Of a stretch of DNA of 64,000 nt, positions 35,845 through 44,744 are shown in pieces. The position numbers and the translations under genes are program-made. Origin of the DNA: Sinorhizobium sp. B11 (GTDB lineage Bacteria; Pseudomonadota; Alphaproteobacteria; Rhizobiales; Rhizobiaceae). Numbering within the stretch: the stretch's first letter is position 1; each line of letters opens with the position of its first letter. Location of the stretch: positions 4,398,001 to 4,462,000 of the forward strand of contig CP091034.1 of assembly GCA_039725955.1 (NCBI GenBank), read 5' to 3'. A model generated the notes under the pieces. That model did no database searches and had not been told where the DNA came from. It worked only from the letters and a program-made list of their open reading frames with translations.

Positions 35845-37362
35845 ATGACGACGTGGAAATCGCCCGCGCTTTCCAGTGATGCCATTTTTGCGGCGCTCCG
35901 TTGGGGGCGCCGTCTTCTGTTGCTGTCGGCCTGTGCAGTCGCACTGAACAGCTGCGAATCGCTGATCGAACAATCCTATCAGCCGACCGTCGGTCCTTCG
36001 TCCAATCCGCAAATCGTCGATGAAGTGCAGAAGAATGACCCGCGGGCCGCCATGGGCGCCCGCGAGCATCCGCGCATCGTTGCGAGCTATGGCGGCGAAT
36101 ACAAGGATGCCAAGACCGAACGTCTTGTTGCCCGCATCGCCGGCGCATTGACGGCGGTGTCGGAAAATCCGAGCCAGTCCTACCGTATCACCATCCTGAA
36201 TTCACCCGCCATCAACGCCTTCGCGCTGCCAGGCGGTTATCTCTACGTCACCCGCGGCCTGCTGGCGCTCGCCAACGACGCCTCGGAAGTCGCGGCCGTG
36301 CTGTCGCACGAAATGGGCCACGTCACTGCAAACCACGGCATCGAACGGCAAAAGCGCGAAGAGGCGGAAGTCATCGCCAGCCGCGTCGTCGCCGAAGTGC
36401 TATCGAGTGATATAGCCGGCAAACAGGCGCTTGCCCGCGGCAAGCTGCGTCTCGCCGCATTCTCCCGTCAGCAGGAACTGCAGGCAGACGTTATCGGTGT
36501 ACGCATGCTCGGCGAAGCCGGCTATGATCCCTATGCCGCAGCCCGATTCCTTGATTCCATGGCTGCCTATAGCCGCTTCATGTCGGTCGATCCCGAGGCC
36601 GACCAGAGCCTGGACTTCCTGTCGAGCCATCCGAACTCCGCCCAGCGCATCGAGCTTGCCCGCAGCCATGCCCGCGCCTTCGGCCAGGAGGGCTCGGTCG
36701 GCGACAAGGGCCGTGACTACTATCTCGATGGCATAGATGGCCTTCTCTATGGCGACAGCCCGGAAGAGGGATATGTGCGCGGCCAGACATTCCTGCACGG
36801 CGGCCTCGGCATCCGCTTTGACGTGCCGCCCGACTTCAGCATCGACAACAAGGTCGAGGCCGTAATGGCAACCGGCCCGAACGATATCGCCATCCGCTTT
36901 GACGGCGTGGCGGACAACCAGAACCAGAGCCTGACGAATTACATTTCCAGCGGCTGGGTTACCGGCCTCGATCCTTCGACCATCCAGCCGATCAACGTCA
37001 ATGGCATGGAGGCTGCGACCGCGCGCGCCACTGCCGACCGCTGGGACTTCGACGTCACTGTCATCAGAAACAACAACCAGATCTTCCGCTTTCTGACAGC
37101 AGTGCCGAAGGGAAACCCTTCACTGGAGCCGACGGCAAACGTTCTGCGCACGAGCTTCCGTCGTATGACGCCGGATGAGGCAGCTTCGCTGAAACCCCTG
37201 CGCGTGCGGGTGGTCACGGTCCGCCCCGGCGACAATATTACAACGCTCGCCTCCCGCATGATGGGCACCGATCGCAAGCTCGATCTCTTCAAGCTGATCA
37301 ACGCCCTGCCGACGGGCGCTGCCGTTTCCCCTGGCGACCGCGTGAAGATCATCTCCGAATAA
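35845..37362 (+). CDS. M48-family metalloprotease lipoprotein with C-terminal LysM-like segment
   Basis: 505 residues from the ATG at 35845; an ATG at 35818 is possible. A hydrophobic stretch ending in ALNSC (lipobox-like) predicts an exported lipoprotein. The zinc site HEMGH is in AAVLSHEMGHVTANHG, and the third ligand Glu is in SRQQELQADVIGVRML. The architecture resembles BepA/YfgC without the TPR part. The last 60 residues (VVTVRPGDNITTLASRMMG...VSPGDRVKII) look like a LysM peptidoglycan-binding unit. Likely role: periplasmic quality control of outer membrane proteins (inference). Confidence 0.87.
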   Translation: MTTWKSPALSSDAIFAALRWGRRLLLLSACAVALNSCESLIEQSYQPTVGPSSNPQIVDEVQKNDPRAAMGAREHPRIVASYGGEYKDAKTERLVARIAGALTAVSENPSQSYRITILNSPAINAFALPGGYLYVTRGLLALANDASEVAAVLSHEMGHVTANHGIERQKREEAEVIASRVVAEVLSSDIAGKQALARGKLRLAAFSRQQELQADVIGVRMLGEAGYDPYAAARFLDSMAAYSRFMSVDPEADQSLDFLSSHPNSAQRIELARSHARAFGQEGSVGDKGRDYYLDGIDGLLYGDSPEEGYVRGQTFLHGGLGIRFDVPPDFSIDNKVEAVMATGPNDIAIRFDGVADNQNQSLTNYISSGWVTGLDPSTIQPINVNGMEAATARATADRWDFDVTVIRNNNQIFRFLTAVPKGNPSLEPTANVLRTSFRRMTPDEAASLKPLRVRVVTVRPGDNITTLASRMMGTDRKLDLFKLINALPTGAAVSPGDRVKIISE

Positions 37363-37366
37363 AAAA

Positions 37367-37386
37367 GGCCCGGCTTATGCCGGGCC
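37367..37386 (-). terminator. Terminator between the M48 gene and rpoH2
   Basis: A perfect 8-bp stem GGCCCGGC-TTAT-GCCGGGCC. On the minus strand it is followed by six T bases, so it ends rpoH2. It begins 4 bp after the protease stop and may act on both strands. Confidence 0.85.
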
Positions 37387-37415
37387 AGTCTGTGCTGCTG
37401 GGGAGTAATTCCTGG

Positions 37416-38279
37416 TCAGGCATAGGCTGCCATGTGCGGATCGGCGCTGACGAGTGCCGTACGAAGCTTTTCCATCGCCCGGCTTTCGATCTGGCGCACG
37501 CGCTCCTTGGAAATGCCAAGGTCAGCGCCGAGTTCTTCGAGTGTCGCCCCGTCTTCGGCCAGCCGGCGCGCGCTGATGATCTTCATTTCACGCTCGTTGA
37601 GATGCTTGAGGGCAGATGCAAGCCAGATCCGGCGACGTTCGCCATCGATCATGTTGGAGACCTGCTCATCCGGCAGCGGTTCGTCGCTGACGAGGAAATC
37701 CATCTTCTCGGCACTGTCGGCATCGCCCGAAACAGAAGGCGCCTGCAGCGAGGCGTCGTTTCCGGAAAGGCGCGCATCCATGGTCTGCACGTCGGCGAGG
37801 CTGACACCGAGGGCAGCGGCAATTTCCTGATGAATGGATTGCAGCGTCAGCTGCGTGTCGCCTTTGGCAAGCTTGGCGCGCAGACGGCGCAGATTGAAGA
37901 ACAACGCCTTCTGAGCCGAACTCGTGCCACCGCGCACGATCGACCAGTTGCGCAGGATATAGTCCTGGATCGAGGCGCGGATCCACCAGCTTGCATAGGT
38001 GGAAAAGCGAACATCGCGTGCCGGTTCGAAACGAGCTGCTGCCTCCAGAAGCCCGACATAACCTTCCTGTACGAGGTCGCTCATCGGCAGGCCGAAATTG
38101 CGGAACTTGCCTGCCATGGAAATGACGAGGCGCATATGCGCCATGGCAATCTGGTTGCGGGCGCCCCGGTCTTCGTGATCCTTCCAGCGGATCGCCAGAT
38201 TGTGCTCTTCTTCACGGGCAAGATAGGGAGCCGCCATTGCTATTTTGATCATGCGCCGATCTGCAGACATGTTCTTCAT
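37416..38279 (-). CDS. rpoH2: RNA polymerase sigma-32 factor, RpoH2-type
   Basis: A 287-residue group 3 sigma factor of the heat-shock type. Region 2 has LVQEGYVGLLEAAARFEP and the -10-melting segment RFSTYASWWIRASIQDYILRNW. Region 4 has LEELGADLGISKERVRQIESRAMEKL. AGGAGA lies six bases before the ATG. Rhizobia carry two RpoH paralogues. The linkage to carD and phaAB/phaR and the divergent sequence indicate RpoH2, which serves oxidative and other stress rather than the main heat shock (family knowledge). Confidence 0.9.
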   Translation of the reverse strand: MKNMSADRRMIKIAMAAPYLAREEEHNLAIRWKDHEDRGARNQIAMAHMRLVISMAGKFRNFGLPMSDLVQEGYVGLLEAAARFEPARDVRFSTYASWWIRASIQDYILRNWSIVRGGTSSAQKALFFNLRRLRAKLAKGDTQLTLQSIHQEIAAALGVSLADVQTMDARLSGNDASLQAPSVSGDADSAEKMDFLVSDEPLPDEQVSNMIDGERRRIWLASALKHLNEREMKIISARRLAEDGATLEELGADLGISKERVRQIESRAMEKLRTALVSADPHMAAYA

Positions 38280-38380
38280 AATCGCTCTCCTAAATGGGCC
38301 ACGTGCCTAAAAATGAACAAGCAAACACCGTTTCCGGAACATCACTGAACCAGAGCAAAACAGGGTCTTGAATGCATAAA

Positions 38381-38411
38381 GGCCTCCTCCTGGACTTTTC
38401 AGGAGGAGGCC
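38381..38411 (-). terminator. 12-bp perfect stem-loop downstream of the small ORF
   Basis: GGCCTCCTCCTG-gactttt-CAGGAGGAGGCC, a perfect 12-bp stem. On the minus strand TTTATG follows. It begins 10 bp after the stop of the small ORF at 38422-38547 and is its likely terminator. Confidence 0.65.
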
Positions 38412-38421
38412 CTATCTCTCT

Positions 38422-38547
38422 TCATGTGCCGGCAAGACGGCAGGGTTGGATCTGTTTCTTGAGGTTGCCGCAAAGGCAAATTCTGGAAATCATGATCCGC
38501 TCCTCATCGAACGCTGACAGCTCCAGCGGCTTCAGACCGAGCTTCAT
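38422..38547 (-). CDS. Candidate small protein gene (41 or 23 residues)
   Basis: An open frame of 41 codons on the minus strand between carD and rpoH2. An internal ATG at 38493 would give 23 residues (MISRICLCGNLKKQIQPCRL plus AGT) and has a strong Shine-Dalgarno sequence (GAGGAG, six bases from the ATG). The product is basic with three cysteines. A carD terminator lies upstream and a 12-bp stem-loop directly downstream, so it sits in its own transcription unit. I do not recognise the product; it may be a leader peptide or a small regulatory protein. Confidence 0.45.
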   Translation of the reverse strand: MKLGLKPLELSAFDEERIMISRICLCGNLKKQIQPCRLAGT

Positions 38548-38610
38548 GAGCTCTGGTGAGTCCGCATTACTGTGTATGAACGTCGCAACGGCAAAAAAGT
38601 TCCAATAAAA

Positions 38611-38632
38611 AACCCGGCTCCAAGGCCGGGTT
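38611..38632 (-). terminator. Intrinsic terminator of carD
   Basis: The stem AACCCGGC / GCCGGGTT is flanked by an A run and a T run, so it can work on both strands. It lies 27 bp after the carD stop. Confidence 0.88.
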
Positions 38633-38658
38633 TTTTTGTCAGCAAAAACAAAGCTCTA

Positions 38659-39231
38659 TCAAGCGGCTTCGTCCTGCGAGTCGTCTTCCTCGATTACCTT
38701 GCCACGCTTCGGACCCTTGTTGAGGTTGGTCTCGACGAGGCGAACAGCTTCGGTTTCAGACATCTTGTTGACGGCAGCGATTTCGCGAGCCATGCGGTCG
38801 AGAGCTGCTTCATAAAGCTGGCGCTCGGAATAGGACTGCTCCGGCTGGTTCTCAGCACGGTAGAGGTCACGAACGACTTCTGCGATGGAAATCAGGTCGC
38901 CGGAATTGATCTTGGCATCATATTCCTGGGCGCGGCGGGACCACATGGTGCGCTTGACGCGAGCCTTGCCCTGCACGACCTTGAGAGCGCGCTCGACGAA
39001 ATCGGTCTCGGAAAGCTTGCGCATGCCGATGCTCATGGCTTTCGCGACCGGAACCTTCAGACGCATCTTGTCCTTTTCGAAATCGATGACGAAAAGTTCA
39101 AGCTTCATGCCGGCGACTTCTTGCTCTTCGATAGCCGTGATGGTACCGACGCCGTGTGCGGGGTACACGATCGATTCACCAGTCTTGAAGCCGTGACGTG
39201 CGGTAGAAGGTTTTTTCTGCTGGGTGGTCAT
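38659..39231 (-). CDS. carD: CarD-family transcriptional regulator
   Basis: 190 residues from the ATG at 39231. The N-terminal RNA-polymerase-interacting Tudor-like domain reads FKTGESIVYPAHGVGTITAIEEQEVAGMKLELFVI. The C-terminal helical domain includes WSRRAQEYDAKINSGDLISIAEVVRDLYR with the minor-groove Trp. CarD binds the polymerase beta subunit and stabilises open promoter complexes. The acidic tail (VIEEDDSQDEAA) is typical of rhizobial members. Confidence 0.93.
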   Translation of the reverse strand: MTTQQKKPSTARHGFKTGESIVYPAHGVGTITAIEEQEVAGMKLELFVIDFEKDKMRLKVPVAKAMSIGMRKLSETDFVERALKVVQGKARVKRTMWSRRAQEYDAKINSGDLISIAEVVRDLYRAENQPEQSYSERQLYEAALDRMAREIAAVNKMSETEAVRLVETNLNKGPKRGKVIEEDDSQDEAA

Positions 39232-39628
39232 TCTAATCAAAAACTCCCTGTTACGCTTCCGGCGGCGGCCGGAGCCGGGTCAGTCAGGCCCGGATGAGAC
39301 GGTTAAATCCGTCGGGTGACTTCACTCTGGTTCCACCAGACAGAAGCAAAAGGTCTCCTTGCGCGCGATCTTGGGATCCGACAGCTCAAGTTATTGATAT
39401 GTCACGGAAACCGCGTGCGGATTTGTTTTACTTTCGTGATGGTTTTGGGCATGCGTCATGCCACAAATGGAACAGTGTGGTGAACGTATCACAAAAATAT
39501 GAGGAAATCAATAATTTGCTTAACGTGAGTCATGTCGGCAACACATAGCCTCCATGTGACTCACGCGTAATCTGAAACGTTTAACCTGCCGCTGAACCCG
39601 GTTTCAACAGCATTGCACGCCGCGATTT
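39232..39628. other. Intergenic region between carD and fdxA
   Basis: About 400 bp with no supported gene. It should contain the carD promoter (minus strand, before 39240). A perfect 9-bp inverted repeat CGTGAGTCA / TGACTCACG lies at 39524-39532 and 39557-39565; each arm contains a GANTC site. The stretch 39470-39530 is AT-rich. Confidence 0.45.
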
Positions 39629-39967
39629 TCAGTCGCCGCTGCCAGGCTTTTCCGAGAAGTATTTCTCGAATTTTCCAGCCTCGCCGTCCAGTTCCTTGGC
39701 CTCGGCCATCGGCTCTTTCTTGACGGTGATGTTCGGCCAGATGCTCGCATATTCGGCGTTGATCTTCAGCCATTTGTCGAGACCCGGCTCGGTATCGGGC
39801 TTGATCGCCTCAGCGGGACATTCCGGCTCGCAAACGCCACAGTCGATACACTCGTCGGGATGAATGACGAGGAAATTCTCGCCCTCGTAGAAACAGTCGA
39901 CGGGGCAGACTTCAACACAATCGGTGTATTTGCAGCGGATGCAATTGTCGGTCACGACATAGGTCAT
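39629..39967 (-). CDS. fdxA: Ferredoxin FdxA (7Fe type, 3Fe-4S and 4Fe-4S)
   Basis: 112 residues from the ATG at 39967. CIRCKYTDCVEVCPVDCF holds the first cluster's ligands and CIDCGVCEPECPAEAI the second, as in Azotobacter-type 7Fe ferredoxins. The acidic C-terminal extension (INAEYASIWPNITVKKEP) is normal for the family. Electron carrier in the cytoplasm; partner unknown. Confidence 0.95.
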   Translation of the reverse strand: MTYVVTDNCIRCKYTDCVEVCPVDCFYEGENFLVIHPDECIDCGVCEPECPAEAIKPDTEPGLDKWLKINAEYASIWPNITVKKEPMAEAKELDGEAGKFEKYFSEKPGSGD

Positions 39968-40163
39968 GAAGAACTCCAGGATTTTCCATGCGGGCGGGGC
40001 CGGGCAACCTGGAACGTCGCGCCTGTCCCCTAAGCCGGAGATAAAGCGTGTACAGGCTTGGGAGGCAAGCACGCTACCCGGCAGGTTGTGTGTGACGTAT
40101 CGACTTTACGGCAGGATTTCAAGGACAAACGATCTTCGAAAAGCCCACGGCAGGAAGAGTTTT

Positions 40164-40568
40164 CTAATCCTCATCCGACATAAGCCTGTCAATTGCGCGC
40201 CGTTCCTTTTTCGTCGGTCTTCCGGAGCCGGTGGCACGAATGGCCTGCTCATAGGGGGTGAGGCGTTTTGCCTCATCCGGAGGCGGCGACAGATCCTCAT
40301 AGAGCAGCTTCGCCTCCTCATAGGGTCCGCGCCGGTCGCCCGGCAGGCGAACGACGAGAATGATGTCCCTTCGCTCCAGCGTCAGCTCCACCCGATCGCC
40401 TACCTTGACCGTCTGGCTCGGCTGCCCACAGCGCGTACCGTTGATGCTGACGTGCCCGGACTGGATGTGGCTCTGCGCCAGCGAGCGCGATTTCACCATT
40501 CGCGCGAAGAACAGCCATTTGTCGATGCGCTGGCGCGAACCGCTTCCTGGCTGTGTCTCTGCGCCCAT
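40164..40568 (-). CDS. hslR: S4-domain RNA-binding protein, HslR-like
   Basis: 134 residues. The S4 domain is at about 13-75 (RIDKWLFFARMVKSRSLAQSHIQSGHVSINGTRC). The basic C-terminal tail (GRPTKKERRAIDRL) is as in Hsp15, which rescues stalled 50S subunits carrying peptidyl-tRNA after heat shock. It ends its own frame 2 bp before the helicase stop region and is transcribed after it on the minus strand, so it is probably co-transcribed with the helicase. Confidence 0.88.
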   Translation of the reverse strand: MGAETQPGSGSRQRIDKWLFFARMVKSRSLAQSHIQSGHVSINGTRCGQPSQTVKVGDRVELTLERRDIILVVRLPGDRRGPYEEAKLLYEDLSPPPDEAKRLTPYEQAIRATGSGRPTKKERRAIDRLMSDED

Positions 40569-40570
40569 GA

Positions 40571-43500
40571 TTACTTCTTCATCTGCTCCTTGAGAGCTGC
40601 AAGCTTGGCGAAGGGTGAATCCGGATCGATCGGCTTCTCCTTGCGCGGCGGCTTGGCTTCGAAGCGCAGCGGCTGCGAATTGCCGCGATTGTTGTTACGG
40701 TCGTTGCGATCACCGCGATCCTTGCGGTCACCACGGTCCTGGCGATCGCCGCGCTGCTCGTTGCGGTCATTACGCGCGTTCTGAGGCCTGCCCCCATCAC
40801 GATTGCCGCCGTCCCGGTTGCCGTCGCGATTGCCGCCATCCCGGTTGCGGTTTTGATTGCGATTGCCGTCCCGGCCCTCGCCGCCTTCACCACCTTGACG
40901 GCGATTGTTGCGCTCACCGCGGTCCTGACCCTGGCCTTGGCCCTGGCTCTGTCCGCCACGGCGATCGCCATGGCCGCGTGCCTGCCGCGGGTTCTCGTTG
41001 CGGCCACCAAGGCGCCACAGGAGAACCGGCTTCGGTTCTGCAGCCTCGGTCTCGCCGGCTTCTGCCGAACCTTCGGCGACAGAAGGCGTTTCCGCAGCCA
41101 CAGATGCAGCTTCGACGACCGGCGTTTCTTCCGAAGCACCGTCTGCGTCGTCATGGTCGGCCTTTTCAGCCGTTTCTTCTGCCGCGAGTTCCGCCGTCGC
41201 CGCCGGGGCAGACGATGCATCCTGTGTTGCAAGGAATGCGGCCGCTTCCTCAGCCTTCACGGCATCGGCGCGGTAGCCGAGACCCTTGAGGATCTCTTCC
41301 ATGTCTTCGAGCGTCGCGCCGAGAATAGACAGCATCGCCGTCGTCGTCGTGAAGCGGCGACCGTCATATGCGCCTTCCGGGCGCGTGCCCTGACCCGGCT
41401 TCCATTGCAGGAGCGGACGGATGAGGTCGGCCAGACGCTCGAGAATATCGATGCGCACGGCGCGCTTGCCGAGGAACCGGAAGCCCGCCAGTTTGTAGAA
41501 CATGCGCTCGAAGCTCGGATCCGTGACCACTGAGGTGCGGCCGGCAGCGAGCACCGGAATGAGGTCGCCATAACCTGCCTTGTCGAGGCCATCGTTCTTC
41601 AGCGCCCAAAGCAGGGTGATGAGCTCTGCCGGTGCCGGCTTCAGAAGCGCCGGCACGAAGATATGATAAGCGCCGAAGCGGATTCCATAGCGACGCATGG
41701 AGGCGCGCGCATCCTGATCCAGAGACTTCACTTCTTCCGTCACGTCGCGGCGGAAGAGCACGCCGAGATTCTCGACGAGCTGGAAGGCAAGCCCCTTGGC
41801 AAGGCCCTGCAGGTCTTCGGCACGCGACAGATCGTCGAGCGGCTTCAGGACCGTGCTGATATGATGATTGACGAAACGTTCGATACGGGCGGCGACATGG
41901 TCGCGCGCGTTGCCCGTAAGCTGGTCGTCGGCAAGCAGGATGACGCGCGGACGCATCACATGGTCGCTGCCCGAAAGACGGCCAACGGGATCGCCGAGCC
42001 AACGCACGAGTCCATCCGAGCCGATCGCCAGATCGGCATTGCCCGCGGCATGCAGGCGCGCGGCGCGAGCTTCGAATTCGAGCCCAAGCGCCTTTTGCGA
42101 CGCAGCCTGAACCGCCTTGGCGTCCGGCCCGTCCGTTCCACCGACAGGCGTAAAGCGGAACCCGGTCAACTGCCCCACATGATGTCCTTCAACAAAGACA
42201 TCGCCATTCACACTGATTTCAGCTTCCAGCATCGCATTCTCTCTCAGGCGCTTCATGAGCACAGATGTCCTGCGATCAACAAAGCGTTTCGTCAACCTTT
42301 CATGTAACGCATCGGACAATCGATCTTCGATTTCCCGCGTCTTTTCCTGCCAGTGTGTCGGATCGGCAAGCCAGCCGGGCCGATTCGATACATAGGTCCA
42401 GGTTCTTATCTGCGCGATTCGCGCCGAAAGCGTGTCAATTTCTCCATCTGTCCGATCCGAACGGTGAACTTGTTCGGCGAGAAACTGTTCATTCACCGTG
42501 CCATAGCGCACCAGATCGGAAAAGAGGGTAGAAATAAGATCGGCATGTTGCGCAGGCGTTATGCGCCGATAGTCCGGCAAAGCGCAAGCCTCCCAGAGCT
42601 TTTCGACCCGCGCAGGCGTATTGGCGAGGTCGACGATTTCCGGATAACGCGACAAATGTTCAAGCGCCTGTTGGTCGACAGCGGGCAACGCCCGCGTCAG
42701 GCCCGGCACGCGGGGACCGGTCTCAAGACTTGCCCGCAGGGATTGTATCGTCGAGAAATCGAGATCCTTGGTCCGCCATTGCAGAACCTTGACGTTGTCA
42801 AACTCGTGGCCCTCGATGCGCTGCACGAGCTCCTCGTCGAAGGGTGAAACCTGGCCGGTAACACCAAAGGTTCCATCGCGCACATGGCGACCGGCGCGGC
42901 CGGCGATCTGGCCGAGTTCTCCTGGATTGAGATTACGGAACTGATAGCCGTCAAACTTCCGATCCTGCGCGAAGGCCACATGATCGACATCGAGATTGAG
43001 GCCCATGCCGATCGCATCGGTCGCAACGAGATATTCGACGTCGCCCGCCTGATAAAGCGCTACCTGGGCATTGCGGGTACGCGGGCTGAGCGCTCCGAGC
43101 ACGACGGCCGCACCGCCGCGCTGGCGCCGGATCAGCTCCGCGATCGCATAAACTTCATCAGCCGAGAAGGCGACGATCGCCGAACGCTGCGGCAACCGAG
43201 TAATCTTCTTCTGCCCGGCATAGAGAAGATGAGAAAGCCGCGGCCGCTCCGTGACCATAATTCCCGGCAGGAGCTGCTGCAGGATCGGCCGCATGGTGCC
43301 GGCGCCCAATAGAAGCGTCTCCTCGCGGCCGCGCAGATGCAGGATCCGGTCCGTAAAGATGTGACCGCGCTCGAGATCGCCCGCAAGCTGCACTTCGTCG
43401 ATGGCGACGAAGGCAGCCTTGGTTTCCCGCGGCATCGCCTCGACTGTACAAACGGAAAAAACGCGCGTTCGGCGGCGAGATCTTTTCTTCGCCGGTCACC

Positions 43501-43703
43501 AGCGCCACGTTCTGGGCGCCGACCTTTTCGACCACGCGCGTATAGACCTCACGCGCCAGCAATCGGAGCGGCAGGCCGATCACACCAGTGCCATGCGCCA
43601 CCATGCGTTCGATTGCATAATGGGTCTTGCCGGTATTGGTCGGTCCGAGCACCGCGGTCACACCGCGCCCGCTCAGTATCATCGGCTGCGAAGTCAGGGT
43701 CAT
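40571..43703 (-). CDS. SUV3-type DEAD/DEAH RNA helicase with RG/ND-rich tail, frameshifted near the N-terminus
   Basis: The helicase starts at the ATG at 43703 (MTLTSQPMILSGRGVTAVLGPTNTGKTHYA, Walker A). The frame breaks at a run of six A (43456-43461, plus strand) after ISPPNARF. One base fewer would restore SVCTVEAMPRETKAAFVAIDEVQ (DEAH-like box). The rest is one open frame from 43435 to 40571 with helicase motifs IV-VI (IVAFSADEVYAI, VATDAIGMGLNLDVDHV, GQIAGRAGRH). The last 170 residues are Arg, Gly, Asn and Asp-rich repeats (NRDGGNRDGNRDGGNRDGG), a disordered RNA-binding tail. Homologues unwind structured RNA. The break may be an assembly error, a real mutation or slippage. Confidence 0.82.
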
Positions 43704-43859
43704 GGTCCATGCAAGTGAGGCGATAGCGCCCAGGGTCAAGTCGGAGCTTCGGATGAGGCAGAGAACACATGGACAGCCAAAGCTCCAAACGCAAGGGCGG
43801 ATTTGAAATAGACTTTGGATTGAGCACAGAAGTCACAGCCCGCTAAGTCCTTGATTTAA

Positions 43860-44318
43860 GATTCGGAACAGCTTGAGAACGAATCGGAGACGAATCGCTG
43901 ACTCCGGCTGATTCAGCTTTTGTTCACGGCTAAGTATTGATTTTGAATCGCTTTTTTACACTAGATACTGAATCTGCAGCATTACCTGAGAACTGGTGGC
44001 GGCAGCTGCCGTTAACGCTTGTTGCCGAATCGTAAAAGCGCAAAGGTCAAGCCTGAAATTAACGCTTCGACCAAAGCCGGAACGAACCGGAGACGAATCG
44101 CTAAAGTCGAGGCTTTCCCTTTTCGTTCACGGCGAGATCTTGTGCGCATTTTCGCACCGATCCCAAGATACGGATTCCGGATTTGCTATGGCCACTCCGA
44201 ACCGCCGGAAGCCATTAATCTTTGACATGCAAAATTTACGGAGCATTAAACCGGCCGGTGCCGACGATCCGGTAAAAGGTCATGGCCGATCAAAGCCGGA
44301 ACGAATCGCTGACGAATC
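43860..44318. promoter_or_regulatory. Cluster of 12 CcrM methylation sites (GANTC)
   Basis: GANTC occurs at 43860, 43881, 43892, 43900, 43910, 43945, 43970, 44027, 44095, 44173, 44303 and 44314. About two are expected by chance in 460 bp. Five lie within 55 bp, and several are 10-11 bp apart. CcrM methylates GANTC in alphaproteobacteria, and methylation state can control binding of cell-cycle regulators. Confidence 0.7.
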
Positions 44319-44355
44319 GGAGACATCTCCATTTTCCCGCTTTGTTCACCGCAAC
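43876..44355 (+). repeat. Three imperfect copies of a ~57-bp repeat
   Basis: Copies are at 43876-43932, 44079-44135 and 44298-44355. Each begins GAACGAAYC followed by GGAGACGAATCGCT-like sequence (in copy 3 the two halves are swapped) and ends TTTNGTTCACNGC. The copies are 203 and about 218 bp apart. They are not a CRISPR array: spacers are far too long and repeats imperfect. Confidence 0.65.
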
Positions 44356-44497
44356 ATATTGTATTAAAAGATATTTTTAACCATACTTAGAAAATGCCCG
44401 ATGGCATTTCGCCGACTTGCTTTCCACGAAACCGGCTAAAGTCGGCTTCCGTTGCAACAGCTGATAACGCCGCCGTGATATTCTGAGAGCTTAGCCG

Positions 44498-44522
44498 GGA
44501 ACAAAATTCGCCGATGTGGGTT
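44498..44522 (+). promoter_or_regulatory. EcfG/RpoE2-type general stress promoter
   Basis: GGAAC (44498-44502), 16 bases, then GGTT (44519-44522), matching the alphaproteobacterial general-stress consensus GGAAC-N16/17-CGTT, also written GGAAC-N18-TT. It lies 41 bp upstream of the DUF3309 start. Confidence 0.65.
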
Positions 44523-44562
44523 TCTAGTCCAGTCGAAATGAGGATGAGGCAGGACAAATACC

Positions 44563-44718
44563 ATGCTTGGCACGATACTTCTTATTATCCTTATACTGTT
44601 ATTGGTCGGCGCCTTGCCGAATTGGGGTTATAGCCGCGGATGGGGCTATGGACCTTCAGGTGGTTTGGGGTTAGTTCTCGTCATCATTATCATTCTTGTG
44701 CTGATGGGCCGAATTTAA
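44563..44718 (+). CDS. Small membrane protein, DUF3309 family
   Basis: 51 residues: an N-terminal hydrophobic helix (LGTILLIILILLLVGALP), a Trp/Tyr/Gly loop (NWGYSRGWGYGPSG) and a second helix (LGLVLVIIIILVLMG). This is the DUF3309 pattern. AGGCAGGA lies just upstream of the ATG. The family is common in rhizobia, and the upstream EcfG-type promoter suggests a stress role. No biochemical function is known to me. Confidence 0.8.
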   Translation: MLGTILLIILILLLVGALPNWGYSRGWGYGPSGGLGLVLVIIIILVLMGRI

Positions 44719-44744
44719 AGGCCGATAACCTGGGGAGTTTAGAC

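Larger units (their letters stand above)
43704..44562. other. Non-coding region with a GANTC cluster
   Basis: About 860 bp with no convincing gene. It holds 12 GANTC sites between 43860 and 44318, three imperfect repeats (listed separately), an AT-rich tail (44355-44395) and a stress-type promoter at 44498-44522. Short open frames in it follow the repeats and lack ribosome sites. Confidence 0.7.

Noticed and set aside
38372..38608. A 78-codon plus-strand frame between rpoH2 and carD
   Set aside because: It reads through a terminator hairpin and opposes a smaller frame with a far better ribosome site.
43876..44355. Possible CRISPR array
   Set aside because: Only three imperfect repeats with about 150-bp intervals and no cas genes.
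43996..44367. A 123-codon open frame in the GANTC region
   Set aside because: It runs across two of the repeats, has no ribosome site and no recognisable product.
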